In this document: in pieces, positions 32,527-48,193 of the stretch
How the letters are laid out: every line of letters starts with the position of its first letter
How positions within the stretch are numbered: position 1 is the stretch's first letter
Origin: Eriocheir sinensis
Lineage: Eukaryota > Arthropoda > Malacostraca > Decapoda > Varunidae
DNA length: 64,000 nt
Assembly (NCBI RefSeq): GCF_024679095.1
Contig: NW_026111665.1
Span: 1,042,958 to 1,106,957 of the forward strand
Direction: 5' to 3'
Made by a program: the position numbers and the translations under genes
Notes under the pieces: model-generated
Database searches by the model: none
Seen by the model: the letters and a program-made list of their open reading frames with translations, nothing else
Told to the model about the DNA's origin: nothing

Positions 32527-34255
32527 GCAGCTTGGACAGCTCTAGGATGTAGTAGCCAATGTAATTTGGATGATTCACCTGTGAATATTTCTTATGGCGA
32601 ACTACAACTACATGACCATCATTAAGGGGTACAACACGTTTAAAGTAAGGACTTCGGACCAGCTTCAAAAACTTTTCGCGGTTGGTGACAATATCTATGT
32701 CTTCACTATATTTGGCCGCGTTCATCAGGAATCGACCAAAAATGCTGTTTGAAATACACTTGTTTGCAGTTTTCTTGATAGGGCAAGTAGCACTTTTGCG
32801 GGCTTCTATGTTATCCTGAATGAAGTACGCAAGAAAGTGCTTTTGCTTAAACATATAAATAGCATGCACTTTTTAACAACCCGGCCTAGTTGAATAAGCA
32901 GTTTAAGGAGGGCCAGAGCAAACAGCATTTTCTCCTGAGCAACATGTGTTCCAATCTGTTTTATGTTCTTACACGGTACTGGACGGTTTTCTTCTTCATA
33001 CCATTCGTGTGCGGCTGACGATATATCTCTATTGATGATATTGTGTCTTCTGATGGTCAGTGGGAGGTCATCCGTTTTCTCAGTGACTTCACGTGAGACA
33101 GCCTCAGTATCGCACAGAATGAGGCATCCAAAATCGCCATCGGTTGCTTGATTGACCTAGCCCCCCTCCCGCTCAAAAAACAGTGCATTTCTGTCTCATC
33201 TAGTTTTCTCATATCTCCACATGGTAACTTCTCTTGCATTACAGTGGGATAAAGACTGTTGAGGTCAAGATATGAAAGGAAAGTGTTTCTATCATCTTTT
33301 GGATTAAACTGAGGGTTCGTGTAGATGTTACTGGTGCGTGCAAAACGACGCACAACACTTGTGTAGCCCCCACGCACATTTGTTTGAATGCAATGATATA
33401 TGTCTGGGCTAGTAAGCATCTCTAATTCCTGCTGTGTTTTTAACAGAAAAGAGTCATAGGCAAATCCTGGCAGGCTAACATAATTTACAATACCCAACCT
33501 CCACTGGGTTTTCAAAATACCTCTCCACTCTAGGAAGACATCACATAGAAGGCCAACATCCACTTTTACATAAAGCAACAAATAGTCCATCAGGCTCTAA
33601 CACCCAGCTATTTTCCAAACATTCTGAGCATGTTTATAATCACTTTCGGAAAGTTCTGCTTCTTGAAGCGAATTGAAAAAATCTTCGCGGGATGGAAGAC
33701 GTGTCTCAAAGTCGTTTCATCGAATCCATATAGTCATAACAAAAAACCTGCTTTCCCTTGATCAATAATGGCAACGCAGGTGCTGGCACATCTTCCAACA
33801 TCTGTTGTGTGCATATGGGTTCGTTCCCATTGCTGATGAATTGGCTCGCTAAAGCTGCGAGTGAACCAGACATAAAGACATACGCGTCAATAAATCTCAA
33901 GTCATTTATGATGACCTAATGGTATTTGTGAACTGACTGTTTTGGTCTTAGTTTGATTTTCAAAGTCAGGTAGCGTTAATTCAAGCGGGATTAACGTCAT
34001 GTCGTAATCCGCATTATGTGCAATGAGAGTGCGCTGCAATTTGTGATTTTTTTCATTTGAAGGTTGCATCTATTACAATAAGCTTCAATGTAATTGTTTC
34101 CCGATTTTTCATGGTCATGATGTTTTACTCCTTTACCTTTTAAAACCCGTATTTACAGAGAAGACAGTGAGGTTGTTCATTGTGACGTGCCGTATCTTTA
34201 TCGGTCATATTGATTTTATTGTAGCCTTTAGAAAATTTTAACTTCTTCCAGGAGT

Positions 34256-34480
34256 GTGGGTTCAGCTAATGTAAGTTCGTTCTATATTGAAAACAGTGTG
34301 AGTTCAGCTAATGTAAGTTCGTTCTATATTCAAAACAGTGTGAGTTCAGCTAATGTAAGTTCGTTCTCTATACAACACAGTGTGAGTTCAGCTAATGTAA
34401 GTTCGTTCTATAATCAAAACAGTGTGAGCTCAGCTAATGCAAGTTCGTTCTATATACAAAACAGTGGGGGTTAAGCTAAT
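34256..34480. repeat. 42-bp minisatellite, right arm, first block
   Basis: About five units of the same 42-bp repeat as 26,340-27,296 in reverse orientation. It is cut by the LINE at 34,480. Confidence 0.95.
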
Positions 34481-37372
34481 GTTTTTTTTTGTTTGTTTTT
34501 TACAACAAAGGAGGCAGCTCAAGGGCACACAAAAAAAAGAAAACAATAATAAAAAAAAAAGCCCGCTACTCGCTGCTCCTAAATTAAAACGAAAGAGGTG
34601 GCCGAAAGGAAGATCAAATTCAGGAGGAGAGGTGTCCTGATACCCTTCTCTTGAAAGAGTTCAAGTCGTAGGCAGGAGGAAATACAAATGAAGGAAGATT
34701 GTTCCAGAGTTTACCAGCGTGAGGGAAGAAAGAGTGAAGATGCTGGTTAACTCTTGCATAAGGGGTTTGGACAGTATAGGGATGAGCATGAGTAGAAAGT
34801 CGAGTGCAGCGGGGCCGCGGGAGGGGGGGAGGCATGCAGTTAGCAAGTTAAGAAGAGCAGTCAGCGTGGAAATATCGATAGAAGATAGAAAGAGGGGCAA
34901 CATTGCGGCGGAATTTAAGAGGTAAAAGACTATCAGTATGAGGAGGAGAGCTGAGGAGACGAAGAGCCTTAGCCTCCACTCTGTCCAAAAGAGCTGTGTG
35001 AGTGGAGCCCCCCCACACATGAGATGCATACTCCATACGAGGGCGGACAAGGCCCCTGTATATGGACAGCAACTGTGCAAGGGAGAAGAACTGGCGGAGA
35101 CGGTACAGAACGCCCAGCCTCGAGGAAGCTGATTTAGTAAGAGATGAGATATGAAGTTTCCAGTTGAGATTTTGAGTTAAGGATAGACCGAGGATGTTTA
35201 GTGTTGAGGAAGGTGATAGCTGGGTGTTGTCAAAGAATAGGGGATAGTTGTTTGGAAGATTGTGTCGAGTGGATAGGTGGATAAACTGTGTTTTTGAGGC
35301 CTTGAAGGACACCAGGTTCTTCTTGCCCCAATCGGAAATAATAGTAAGGTCTGAGGCTAAGCGTTCTGCAGCCTCCATCCTTGAGTCGTTAAGCTCCTGA
35401 AGGGTGGGTCTTCTATTAAAAGAAGTTGAGTAATGCAGAGTGGAATCATCGGCGTAGGAATGGATAGGACAGTTCGTTTTGGAAAGAAGATCATCAATGA
35501 ACAACAGAAAAAGAGTGGGAGATAGGACAGAACCCTGTGGGACACCACTGTTAATAGATTTAGGGGAAGAACAGTGACCGTCTACCACGGCAGAAATAGA
35601 ACGGTCAGAAAGGAAACTGGAGATAAAGGTACAGAGAGAAGGATAGAAACCGTAGGAGAGTAGTTTAGAAAGCAAAGATTTGTGCCAGACCCTATCAAAA
35701 GCTTTTGATATGTCCAGGGCAATAGCAAAAGTTTCACCGAAACGGCTAAGAGAGGATGACCAAGAGTCAGTTAAGAAGGCTAGGAGATCACCAGTAGAAC
35801 GCCCCTTGCGGAACCCATACTGGCGATCAGATAGAAGGTCAGAAGTGGAAAGATGCTTTTGTATCTTCCGGTTAAGGATTGATTCAAAAGCTTTAGATAG
35901 ACAAGAAAGTAAAGCTATAGGACGGTAGTTTGAGGGATTGGAGCGGTCACCCTTCATAGGCACAGGCTGTATGAAGGCATACTTCCAGCAAGAAGGAAAG
36001 GTAGATGTTGACAGGCAGAGGCGAAAGAGTTTGACCAGGCAGGGTGACAGCACGGAGGCACAGTTTTTAAGGGCAATAGGAGGCACTCCATCAGGTCCAT
36101 AAGCCTTCTGAGGATTGAGGCCAGAGAGGGCATAGAAAACATCATTTTGAAGAATCTTTATAACAGGCATAAAGGAGTCAGAGGGGGGATGAGTAGGAGG
36201 AATATGCCCAGAATCGTCCAGAGTGGAGTTTTTAGAAAAAGTTTGAGAGAAGAGTTAAGCCTTAGAGATAGATGAGACGGCAGTGTTGCCGTCAGGACTG
36301 AGGAGTGGAGGGAAAGATGAAGAAGTGAAGTTGGAGATGTTTTTGGCTAGATGCCAGAAGTCACGGGAAGAGTTAGAGAAAGCAAGGTTTTGACATTTTC
36401 TATAAATGAAAGAATTTTTAGTTAGTCGGATAATAGATTTGGCACGATTTCGGGCAGAAATGTAAAGTTCATAATTAGCATTAGTTTGAAGGCTCTGGTA
36501 CCTTTTGTGAGCTACCTCTCTATCATTGACAGCACGAGAACAAGCGTAATTAAACCAAGGCTTTTTAGCGTGAGGAGTAGAGAAAGAACGAGGAATGTAT
36601 GCCTCCATTCCAGAGACAATCACCTCTGTGATGCGCTGAGCACACACAGAGGGGTCTCTATCCTGGAAGCAATAATCACTCCACAGGAAATCGGAAAAGT
36701 ACATCCTCAGGTCGTCCCACCGAACTGAAGCAAAATGCCAGAAGCTTCGCCTCTTCGGTGGGTCCAGAGGGTGTACAGGAGCGATAGGACAGGGTGCAGA
36801 AATAAGATTGTGATCGGAGGAGCCCAACGGAGAGAACAGTTTGACAGAATAAGCAGAAGGGTTTGAGGCAAGGAAGAGGTCTAGAATGTTGGGCCGATCT
36901 CCAAGACGGTCGGGAATACGTGTAGGGTGCTGGACCAACTGCTCTAGGTCGTTGAGGATAGCAAAGTTGTAGGCTTGTTCACCAGGATGGTCAGTGAAAG
37001 AGGATGAAAGCCAAAGCTGGTGGTGAACATTGAAATCTCCTAGGATGGAGACTTCAGCGAAGGGAGAGTGGGTCAAGATGTGCTCCACTTTATAATTCAA
37101 ATAGTCAAAGAATTTTACATAGTTGGTAGAGTTAGGTGAGAGATAAACAGCACAGATGTATTTAGTAATAGAATGACAATGAAGTCTTAGCCAGATGGTG
37201 GAAAATTCAGAAGAGTCAAGGTTGTGGGCACGAGAGCAAGTGATGTCGTTGCGCACGTAGGCGCAACATCCAGCTTTGGATTGAAATTTAGGATAGAGAT
37301 AGTAGGAGGGAACAGAGTAGAGATTGCTGTCAGTAGCCTCAGAAACCTGTGTTTCGGTAAGGAAGAGAAGGT
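34480..37372 (-). mobile_element. Jockey-like LINE inserted in right-arm minisatellite
   Basis: The minisatellite breaks after GCTAATG (34,480) and resumes TGTAAGTTCG (37,372). The element is 5' truncated inside its endonuclease and ends in A-rich 3' DNA (34,480-34,570) containing GCCCGCTACTCGCTGCTCC. The same 3' tail recurs on the plus strand at 43,420-43,602. Confidence 0.9.
34620..37372 (-). pseudogene. LINE ORF2: endonuclease-RT, two in-frame stops
   Basis: The endonuclease begins just inside LLTETQVSE (catalytic Glu, about 37,350) and has [23 protein letters not shown] and [11 protein letters not shown] (36,170-34,848) has KAYGPDGVPP, NYRPIALLSCLSKAFE, DISKAFDRVWH, SGVPQGSVLSPTLFL, the catalytic SYADDSTLH and NILGLSL. 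The tail ends HAGKLWNNLPSFVFPP (stop 34,620). One frame runs the whole way, broken only by TAA codons at 36,257-36,255 and 34,850-34,848. So this is a young copy with few lesions, dead-on-arrival through 5' truncation. RT fingers and palm match Jockey/CR1-group enzymes common in arthropods. Confidence 0.9.
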
Positions 37373-37795
37373 GTAAGTTCGTTCTATATTCAAAACAGTG
37401 TGAGTTCAGCTAATGTAAGTTCGTTCTATATACAAACCAGTGTGAGGTCAGCTAATGTAAGTTCGTTCTATATGCAAAACAGTGTGAGTTCAGCTAATGT
37501 AAGACCGTTCTATATACAAAACAGTGTGAGTTCAGCTAATGTAAGTTCGTTCTACATACCAAACAGTGTGAGTTCAGCTAATGTTAGTTCGTTCTATATA
37601 CAAAACAGTGTGAGTTCAGCTAATGTAAGTTCGTTCTATATACAAAACAGTGTGAGTTCAGCTAATGTAAGTTCGTTCTATATACAAAACAGTGTGAGTT
37701 CAGCTAATGTAAGTTCGTTCTATATACAAAACAGTGTGAGTTCAGCTAATGTAAGTTCGTTCTATATACAAAACAGTGTGTGTTCAGATAAAATG
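37372..37795. repeat. 42-bp minisatellite, right arm, second block
   Basis: About ten further units, directly continuing the block at 34,256-34,480 once the LINE is removed. Confidence 0.95.
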
Positions 37796-38114
37796 GTTTA
37801 CAGCATTACTTCCACAATAGGATCCGCTTTCTACTGTTTCCCCGTTTCTATTCACGATAATGTAAGCATACGCTATGGCAAAGCGATGTCTCTTTACACC
37901 CATTCGAAGAAGGCTTTACGAGAATACTCTCAAAGTCATAGAATGCTAAATAAGATGGCTCATATCCTTTAGCATGATTAATAAATTTCACAGTATATCC
38001 CGCAGGTGGGAGTCTTAGTCTTGTGATCATCATTGAGTGCTCAGCAACCGTTGTCTTGTTCTCACAGGCACACACATTTCCATGCAGTTTTTCCATGCAG
38101 CATGGTTCTTTTTC

Positions 38115-38490
38115 ATTTCCCGCCGTAGGATAGTTTCCTTAAGCAGTTAATTAGAACACCAACGAGGGAAGAAAATATTTTGGATTTGTTGTTAACTAAT
38201 AAAGAGGACATAATAAGCAACATTGAGGTTGGGGGTTCATTAGGTAACAGTGATCATAAGGAAATTAAATTTAATATTAAATGGGAGGATAGAGTCAGCA
38301 GAAACAACATTTAATACCTGACTTCAGGAAGGCGGACTTCGAGGGTTTAAGAAAGTAGCTGCAAAGGCTTAAGAGAGTAAGATCAGAAGTAGCTGAGAGC
38401 TTAAACCATAGGGTTCGTTCTGTTGGGAGTATAGAACGTGTAAGAGTTCCTTTTCCTGGAGTTCACCATTGGAATACGCGTGCACCTGGG
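38115..38490 (+). pseudogene. CR1-like LINE endonuclease fragment, right arm
   Basis: Mirror of 25,640-26,028. The plus strand here shows the ILDLLLTN and GNSDHKEIKF segments near 38,175-38,270. It ends beside repeated CTGTAGGGATTCA sequence. Confidence 0.65.
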
Positions 38491-38585
38491 AGTCTCTCCA
38501 ACAATGTTTGAGAGACACTGTAGGGATTCATGAGTATTTATACCCAAATCAACAAGAAGATATCCATCAGGACGTTAATATACAG

Positions 38586-38696
<111 letters not shown>

Positions 38697-39189
38697 CCTT
38701 CTTTCCGAATATTTGTATGACAAGACAGTGAATTTGAGACAAATCTGACTTATTTAATAACACGAGGGAAGGAAAGGGAAGGGGAGGGAGGGGGGAAGAG
38801 AGAGAAGAGGGAGGGAGAAAGGTATGATGGAAGGGAGAGTTGAGCGAAACTGTAGGGATTCAGGAGTATTTATACCCAAATCAACAAGATGTCCATAAGG
38901 ACGTGAATAGACAGCATATTTATATATATCTGCAAACTGGTTTGCCTTCTCTTTTCCGAATATTTGTCTGCCCAGACAGTGAATTTGAGATAAATCTGAC
39001 TTATTTAACCCTCTCGCGCACGATGACGCATTTCGTGTCATCAAGGGTAAAAGGTTCTGGCGGACGATGACGCGAAACGCGCCATAAAAGTAAATAAAAA
39101 ATGATAAAAAATTAAGTTTTCGATGAAAGTGCGTCAAATTTGGAGTTGTTGGGATAAGTTTCTTAATAGTAACATATGGCAATCTTTCT

Positions 39190-39421
39190 AAGGAACGTAG
39201 AAGAGGAGCTTTGAGTGATTTTGATTTGTTGGCTACTCTGACGAGAGAAAAAAAAAATCAGTTTTCTCGGTGTAACTCGGGAACTAATAGACGTATGAGG
39301 AATTTGAAGATACCATAAAAATCCTCACTAAATTCCGCTTCGGAACATGTATTCGGCTAAAAAAGTTGGCCCACAAAATTTCGAGCTAGCCGCAGATTTC
39401 TCAAGAATCAGAGGGGAATGG

Positions 39422-39470
<49 letters not shown>

Positions 39471-39746
39471 TCCCTCTCACATCGTCACCCTCCCGCTTCC
39501 GTACGCTAGCCTTTCTAAGGAACGTAGATGAGGAGCTTTTAGCGATTTTTATTAGCTAGGTTACTCTGACGAGAGAAAAAAAATAGTTTTCTCGGTGTAA
39601 CTCGGGAACTAATAGACGTATGAGGAATTTGAAGATACCATAAGAATCCTCACTAAATTCCGCTTCGGAACATATTTTCAGCTAAAAAAGTTGACCCACA
39701 AAATTTCGAGCTAGCCGCAGATTTCTCAAGAATCAGAGGGGAATGG

Positions 39747-39750
<4 letters not shown>
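39190..39750. repeat. Two ~240-bp tandem units, right arm
   Basis: Units at about 39,190-39,425 and 39,505-39,750 share AGGAACGTAGA-GAGGAGCTTT, GGTGTAACTCGGGAACTAAT, TTTCGAGCTAGCCGCAG and GAATGGAACACACAC. They correspond to 24,375-24,945 in the left arm, so this tandem pair predates the inverted duplication. Confidence 0.85.
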
Positions 39751-39810
<60 letters not shown>

Positions 39811-40618
39811 ATCCTTTTTCACTTTATGCCTTTTCCCCCGTCTCTTCCGTACCACTTTCCCTCTCCCATCGCTCTCTCTCCCTTCCCTTCGCTGATTTAC
39901 TGAGGTATTTCTGGGTTGCCTTAGTTTTGAGCGCTATCTTGATCTAGGGAAAATGGTAAACTCGATGCGGCAACGTCTAAAGTCATATGACACCGAAGAG
40001 CAGGCAAAAAATATAAAGAAATGCAAGTTGAGAAAAAAATAAAGAAGAAAGAAGTTAAGAAATGAGATATAAGACATTAATTAATGCAAAATCAGAATAA
40101 AAAGACTTGGTGCTCCAGTGTTTAGGGTTAGATGGCACCAAATAACCGGAGTAAAAAAATATATATATATATAAGTTGAGGAAAGAAATAAGAAGAAACA
40201 AGTTGAGAAATGAGAAATAAGAAGATAATGATACAATACACCTAGCAAAAACTTAAATAATGATCCTTTGATCTTTTTTTCACTTTATGCCTTTTCCCCC
40301 GTCTCTTCCGTACCACTTTCCCTCTCACATCGCTCTCTCTCCCTTCCCTTCGCTGACTCACTGAGGTATTTCTGGGTTGCCTTAGTTTTGAGCGCTATCT
40401 TGATCTAGGGAAAAAGGTAAACTCGATGCGGCAATGTCTAAGGTCATATAACACCGAAGAGCAGGCAGAAAATATAAAGAAATGCAAGTTGAGAAAAGAA
40501 ATAAGAAGAAAGAAGTTAAGAAATGAGATATAAGACATTAATTAATGCAAAATCAGAAGAAAAAAAGACTTGGTGCTGCAGTGTTTAGGGTTAGATGGCA
40601 CCAAATAACCGGAGTAAA

Positions 40619-40724
<106 letters not shown>

Positions 40725-41246
40725 TTGAGGACAGAAATAAGAAGAAACAAATTGAGAAATGAGAAATAAGAAGATAATGATACAATACACCTAGCAAAAA
40801 CTTAAATAATTTATCGAGTGTTACGTTCAATGGCGATTTTTTATTTCATTTTCGGACTTGCATTAGAGAGTAAATTCATATTCCAGCCTGGTCATTAACC
40901 TAATGTCTTTAACCTTTTCCGTGATTGTAATTTTGTGGTCATTCGAGGGCCCACGATCTTATCTTAACCCTTCAAGTACCCCCTCTCCCGTCACCCCCTC
41001 CCTGCTGGGCACCCCTACTCTTGTCACCCTCCCGCTTCCGTACGCTAGCCCGAGAGAGGTGGGGATAGAGGGGGGTCGAGGGGGTGGGGGGCGGGGGGGT
41101 TGGTGAAAAGATAAAAAGAGATGGGAGGGGGGGTACAGGAGGGGGGGTCCAGATACCCCCTCTTCCGTAACCCCCCCGCTGACCCCCCAACCCCCACTTC
41201 CAGTCCCCCCCGCTGAGGCTACCCCCACTTCCGTACATTTGTTACG

Positions 41247-41900
41247 ACTGAAAAAATTATTATTATAATGCATTTTCGTATACGTTTTACCTTGGGGAGG
41301 GGCGAGGGGGGCAAGCCTCTTTAATTATAGAGTTAGGTGGCTCGGATTTTCTAAGTACATTGTTATTGTTTCAGAACCGCCTCTATACACAGACTGAGCC
41401 TCATACCTGCCTTGCAGTGCTCCCTACAAACTAGCTCCTAAGTCAGTGCGCGCAGGTCGTAAAGTTCGGTTGGAGTAGTTTAAATTTATTTGACATGTGG
41501 CGTGGCCCGTCAAAACTTACGCGCCGCGGGACGGATTGGGAGGGTGGCGGTGAGGGGAGGGGGAGGAGGGGGGCAGTATGCCCACCATCTGATGAGACGC
41601 CTGACACTTGTCAACAGATTGAATGCTAGGTCATATTGGAATAGACTACAAGATTATGCGTTAGTGACTTTCCTTACTTTCGAGACTTGGGAATTTTTCC
41701 TGATTTAGGGATTTTTCTAGGGAAATTTTGGAAGGCCATTTTTCAGTGATATGCGCTCCCCCCCCACAATACCCCGGCTCCCCACAGGTCCCCAGGTTTG
41801 TCTTGTGGGGTAGGGGGGGCTGGGGTGGTGGAGGGGGTGGAGTGGTAGTTCTTGAGATTTACCACTAGGCCTGATAAGGGAGCCTCCCATAACCCACTTG
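41247..41900. other. Unassigned G-rich DNA
   Basis: G-run sequence and AT-rich patches. No gene or repeat family was recognised. Confidence 0.4.
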
Positions 41901-41904
41901 GCGA

Positions 41905-41975
41905 ATGGGGTATCTCTTTGGTCGACTCGGTAAGGAGTGGCTCTCCCGTCACGCTGGTCGCGGGTTCAAGATAAG
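41905..41975 (+). repeat. tRNA-Asp-like sequence, probable SINE head
   Basis: TTTGGTCGACTCGGTAAGG resembles a D-arm/A box. CCCGTCACGC resembles the Asp anticodon loop (GTC), and GCGGGTTCAAGA a B box. The acceptor ends do not pair, so a functional tRNA is unlikely. Confidence 0.35.
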
Positions 41976-42843
41976 TACAAGATAACTAATAATGCGGCTA
42001 TAGGTCCAAATAGGTTAAGTTTCCTAAATGACGAGTTTTGTTTAAAATTATATTCCATCATATTTATGTTGCCAAGGTATAATTTGAAGGCTTGAATAGT
42101 ATTTCAATTGTTGTAGAAAGTATCCAATTTGGATTATCAATATACAGTCATCTATCAAAGGTGGCATATGCTGAGGTGTGTGTCGCCTCACCCACCCTAC
42201 AACGCCAAGTCCGAGGGTCCCTCCGAACAAGTCTCCATGCAGGGCCCCCTTTCATCCTGAGTACCTCCTGTCAGGATTTATCAACTTACTCATGTCACAA
42301 ACTCTGTAGGTGTCATTATTAGTTTCTTCTGATCTTAGAGTGAGTCAAAACTGTAAAGATAGCATGTACCCAGTTATGATAATCATTATTAATAGTTTCG
42401 TGTATTTTTTAAATTTCGTGTCAACGTGTTCCATTTATGTCCCAAATCACACCTGGGAACCAAGCAATGTCTTGAAATTCAGTTTCTTTCTTGATTAATC
42501 TGTGTAATAAGAAAAAAAAAATTGTACCTGTTGAGTATTGTGTTCAATGTTTTTATTAGTTAAATAAATGCATTTCTACAGTTGTTTTGCTATATTTTCT
42601 TATGCCGGAGGATAGAATTGATCTTGATTTTCATGACCCTATTTGTGCTGAGTGAATGAGAGAGTTATAGCTCAGCAGTGTTATCATTAGGTAAGGCTGG
42701 AGGCATTTGATAAGCTGTGTGTTGTCTTGATCTTGACAAGTAATGCACAGGGCACCAGTACAGGTGCATAACACGGATATTTGTGTTGGCTGCTGGGGGA
42801 ACTGGGGTGCCGAGTGTGTAGGGAAGGGAAATGAATAGGTGTA
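41976..42843. other. No gene seen
   Basis: AT-rich single-copy-looking DNA, with an AATAAA-type motif near 42,565. Confidence 0.4.
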
Positions 42844-43260
42844 CTACTGGTTAGTCTTGGTGTGTTGTGAGAAGTGAGTCTGTATTTGATTTCTGAATGA
42901 GTCTATTGTACCGCAGTCTAAAGGCTGTAGGGGGAGGCTGTTCCAGTCACGTGTGGTGCGTGGAAAGTATGAATCCGTACATGTGTCAGTGTTTGTGTGA
43001 TATGTTTGGTATTTTTGGCTGAGTGTGTTACGAGTACGCTGACTGTTTGCGTCCTGTAAGTATGTGTGTGGGTCAATGTCAATGCAAGTGTATGTGATCT
43101 TGTACATAATTTTAAGTGTGTGCTTGTCTGCACATGTGAAGAGGTTACATATTAATATGTTGTTTGATTTGTTATGATGCCTGGTGTTCAAGTTCATTGT
43201 TTATAATGAACCGAGCCACCTTGGTGTTGATTATTGCTAGCTTATAAATGTTTGTGTGTG
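42844..43260 (-). pseudogene. LINE RT C-terminal fragment
   Basis: The minus strand reads ADKHTLKIMYKITYTC, then SYFPRTTRDWNSLPLQP and IDSFRNQI. S-F-P-R-T-x-R-D-W-N-x-L-P is a standard C-terminal block of Jockey/CR1/L2-type ORF2 proteins. A preceding NTKVARFIINNE-like segment lies in another frame near 43,230. Only ~130 codons remain. Confidence 0.65.
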
Positions 43261-43419
43261 TGTATAAGGATCCCACACCGTGAAACAGCATGCTAGTGTT
43301 AGTCTCACAAGTGTGTTGTTCATCAGCGCTTATTTCTCTCTGGCCCTTAAGCCTGCGTCAAGTGAGAACCTATTACCCTGGGACACTGGCAAGTATCTAA
43401 TGTCTAAGTTAAAAGAGTT

Positions 43420-43602
43420 TGCTTTCCCAGAAAACCCATTTATCCATCAGCCTGATAGGGTATCAGGACACCTCTGCTCCCGAAATTGATATTTCTTTCG
43501 GCCACCTCTTTTAATTATTTTTTGGGAGCAGCGAGTAGCGGGCTTTTTTATTATTGTTTTCTTTTTTTGTGCCCTTGAGCTGCCTTCTTTGTTGTAAAAA
43601 AG
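43420..43602 (+). mobile_element. LINE 3' tail, same family as 34.5-37.4 kb
   Basis: GGACACCTCTGCTCCCGAAA, TTTCGGCCACCTCTTT, GGAGCAGCGAGTAGCGGGCT and GTGCCCTTGAGCTGCCT run to the A-run, matching in order the reverse complement of 34,480-34,640. Heavily 5' truncated copy. Confidence 0.8.
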
Positions 43603-43624
43603 GGAAGATGAACAGGTGGTGTGC

Positions 43625-44010
43625 CATCTGCCTAGGCTGGGCCTATGAATTTTAGAGTAAAATAGTCGACTTTAAGATGGTACAGCAAGACAAAGAAGAT
43701 AGAGGGAGTAGACTGGCATGTAGGAGACTGGGGGAGCAGGCTGATGTTTAAAGCAAGAACGAGAACCCCGCAGCTAAATGGCAGGAATAGGGAAGGGGGA
43801 AACCAGAACTGTAGCTGTAGGACAGGGGAGAAAGAATCAGTGGAACATCCAATAGTAGAATGCAGCAACCATGAGAGGCAGAGAGGGGAGTTATTAGTAG
43901 CACCAGGGAGGAGTGGGCTAAGAGGCTAGAGGAGGACAACGGGGCCATCGCATGGTACGTGTTGGATGGAGATGCAGTGCTGGGAAAAAAGGGTACAAAT
44001 GCTTGAATAA
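43625..44010 (+). pseudogene. LINE zinc-knuckle C-terminal fragment, tentative
   Basis: LMFKARTRTPQLNGRNRE, then a C-x-CRTGEKESVEHPIVEC pattern resembling the C-terminal Cys/His motif (C-x-C...H-x4-C) of some RNase-H-bearing LINE polyproteins. Short, no RT attached; the family is uncertain. Confidence 0.4.
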
Positions 44011-44303
44011 GCGCACGGATAAGCAATGTCAGTAAGTTATTCCAGCAACAAACTGAAAAGTAAAGTGTGATAGTATATTGCAGTGAAGAAAAATTAAGCT
44101 ACACAGCAGAATTGAAAGGAAAAGTGTGTGAATAAACAGGAGAGACGCCCGAGAGGAGGAGGACAGGTTAAAAGAAGAAGAGGAAGAATGTTTGGTTTAC
44201 ATATCCGCCTAAATGCGTTCAATTTACGGCGCGAAAACCCGGACCTCGGCCTGAGTTTATCCCCGAACCTGGTTCCGGGTTTTGTGTCAAATGGAAGATG
44301 CTA

Positions 44304-45312
44304 TTAGATGATTTAATCATCTGTATCATGGATGGCGTCAGTCACCTAGCTAAATTAGAAGCAGTTCTGCTTTAACTTAGGGACGCTAGCCTCAAGGCCA
44401 AGTTGACTAAATGTGAAATTTTGAAGCCAAAAATCACCTTTTTAGGCCACACTGTTGTTGGAGATGGAATCCACACGATGGGCGATAAAAAAAACTGCTA
44501 AGTCCATTGCTCATGCCCTAATAACTCATCTAATTTGTCCATACTCCACACCTAGAGTGTTGTTAAGTGATAATGGAACTGAGTTTCACAATCAACTTTT
44601 AGAAGAAATATGCCAACAATTTGGCATTAAACAAAGTTTTACAGTCAGTTATCACCCAACCGGCAACAGCCTTGTTGAACGCACTAATAGGAAGATTTTA
44701 GATGTCTTGCGCCCGGTCGTTAGCGGACTTCAGCATACTTGGGAGGACTGGCTAGCATATGTTGCAACAAGCATAAACAGCCGTGTTTGTAAGACAACGG
44801 GGCAATCTCCCACTACATAATTTTTGGGGTTGAGAAGAGACTTACATATGACTTGCTTAGTAGTTCTCCTTCGCCTGTATATAATGTAGATGATTATTCT
44901 AAGGTTGAACTCAAAGTTTTCACAGATATTCATAGGAACGTCAGAGAGAGACTATAGGCTACATCTGAGGCTATGTGATTCCAGCAACACAAGCGTGCCG
45001 CCACTGTTTCCTTGAAAGTGGGTGACTTTGTTATGCTTCGAGTCCCAGAGAGACATTCGAAGTTGTCCCCTAAATTCGTGGGCCCACGCCAGATAGTTTG
45101 ACAACTAAGTGGACACAACTTTGAGGTTTATGACCTCATTTTGAATTCATATGAAATTGTTCATAGTGATCGCCTCAAAAAGACGGACGCCCAGCCAGAG
45201 GTCCTTGATTCGACTTTAGTTGAACCAGCGAGAACCGCCTGTTTGCCTCAGCCTGACGATGCTTTGTCTATCTTTCCACCACACGACTATAACCTGCGTC
45301 CTCGCAATTATT
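44304..45312 (+). pseudogene. Gypsy element B, right half: RT end and integrase
   Basis: It resumes at the catalytic aspartates (DDLIIC) and continues HLAKLEAVL, LKAKLTKCEILKP and FLGHTV, the end of the RT palm and thumb. RNase H and the integrase zinc head are deleted (jump near 44,465). The integrase core shows LLSDNGTEF (second D) and HPTGNSLVERTNRKILD (E). A C-terminal tail has KVGDFVMLRVP, SPKFVGP and SDRLKK, ending YNLRPRNY at the stop (45,312). Frame changes at 44,817 and about 44,955. It completes the RT begun at 21,135-22,439. Confidence 0.85.
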
Positions 45313-45454
45313 AATTTATGTTTGGTTCCTGAGCTTTTGCCTGCATCTTTTTTTTCATGCGAGAGGAGAGTGCTTGAATAATACTTTTCACTCTTGATGT
45401 AAGGCAGTCCGTCTCCTTAGTTGTTTGGAACCGTAATAATCGAGGGTGTAGAGT
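45313..45454. other. Possible Gypsy B 3' region
   Basis: Short non-coding flank after the Gypsy B integrase, interrupted by a hAT element. It resumes at 47,888-48,190 and may be LTR sequence, but no second LTR copy was found to prove it. Confidence 0.35.
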
Positions 45455-47887
<2,433 letters not shown>

Positions 47888-48193
47888 TGTAGACTAACAT
47901 AGGAATTGGTACTTTTTAACCTTGAACCTCATGTGCTTCTGCTTGAAGCATACATTTTTCTTTGCGAAGACAGACTTAACTAAACTTGAGCAGGTGCCGT
48001 CCCTAACTTTACTGTAACCAGCATGTGAATACCTGTAAGCTTTGGAAGTAAGCAGACAAGTCTTACTTACCCTTTGCTTGGCATACCACTGTTAACCGTT
48101 ACGGGAATTATTTTTGACGTCACAGATGTCAGTCATCCACGTTCGTTACGATCGGGGGATAGGTGGAAATTTGTCTTTTTAATTTGATGTATA
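47888..48193. other. Non-coding flank, possible Gypsy B LTR remnant
   Basis: No coding content; contains one TGACGTCA. The position downstream of Gypsy B integrase makes LTR origin possible but unproved. Confidence 0.35.
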
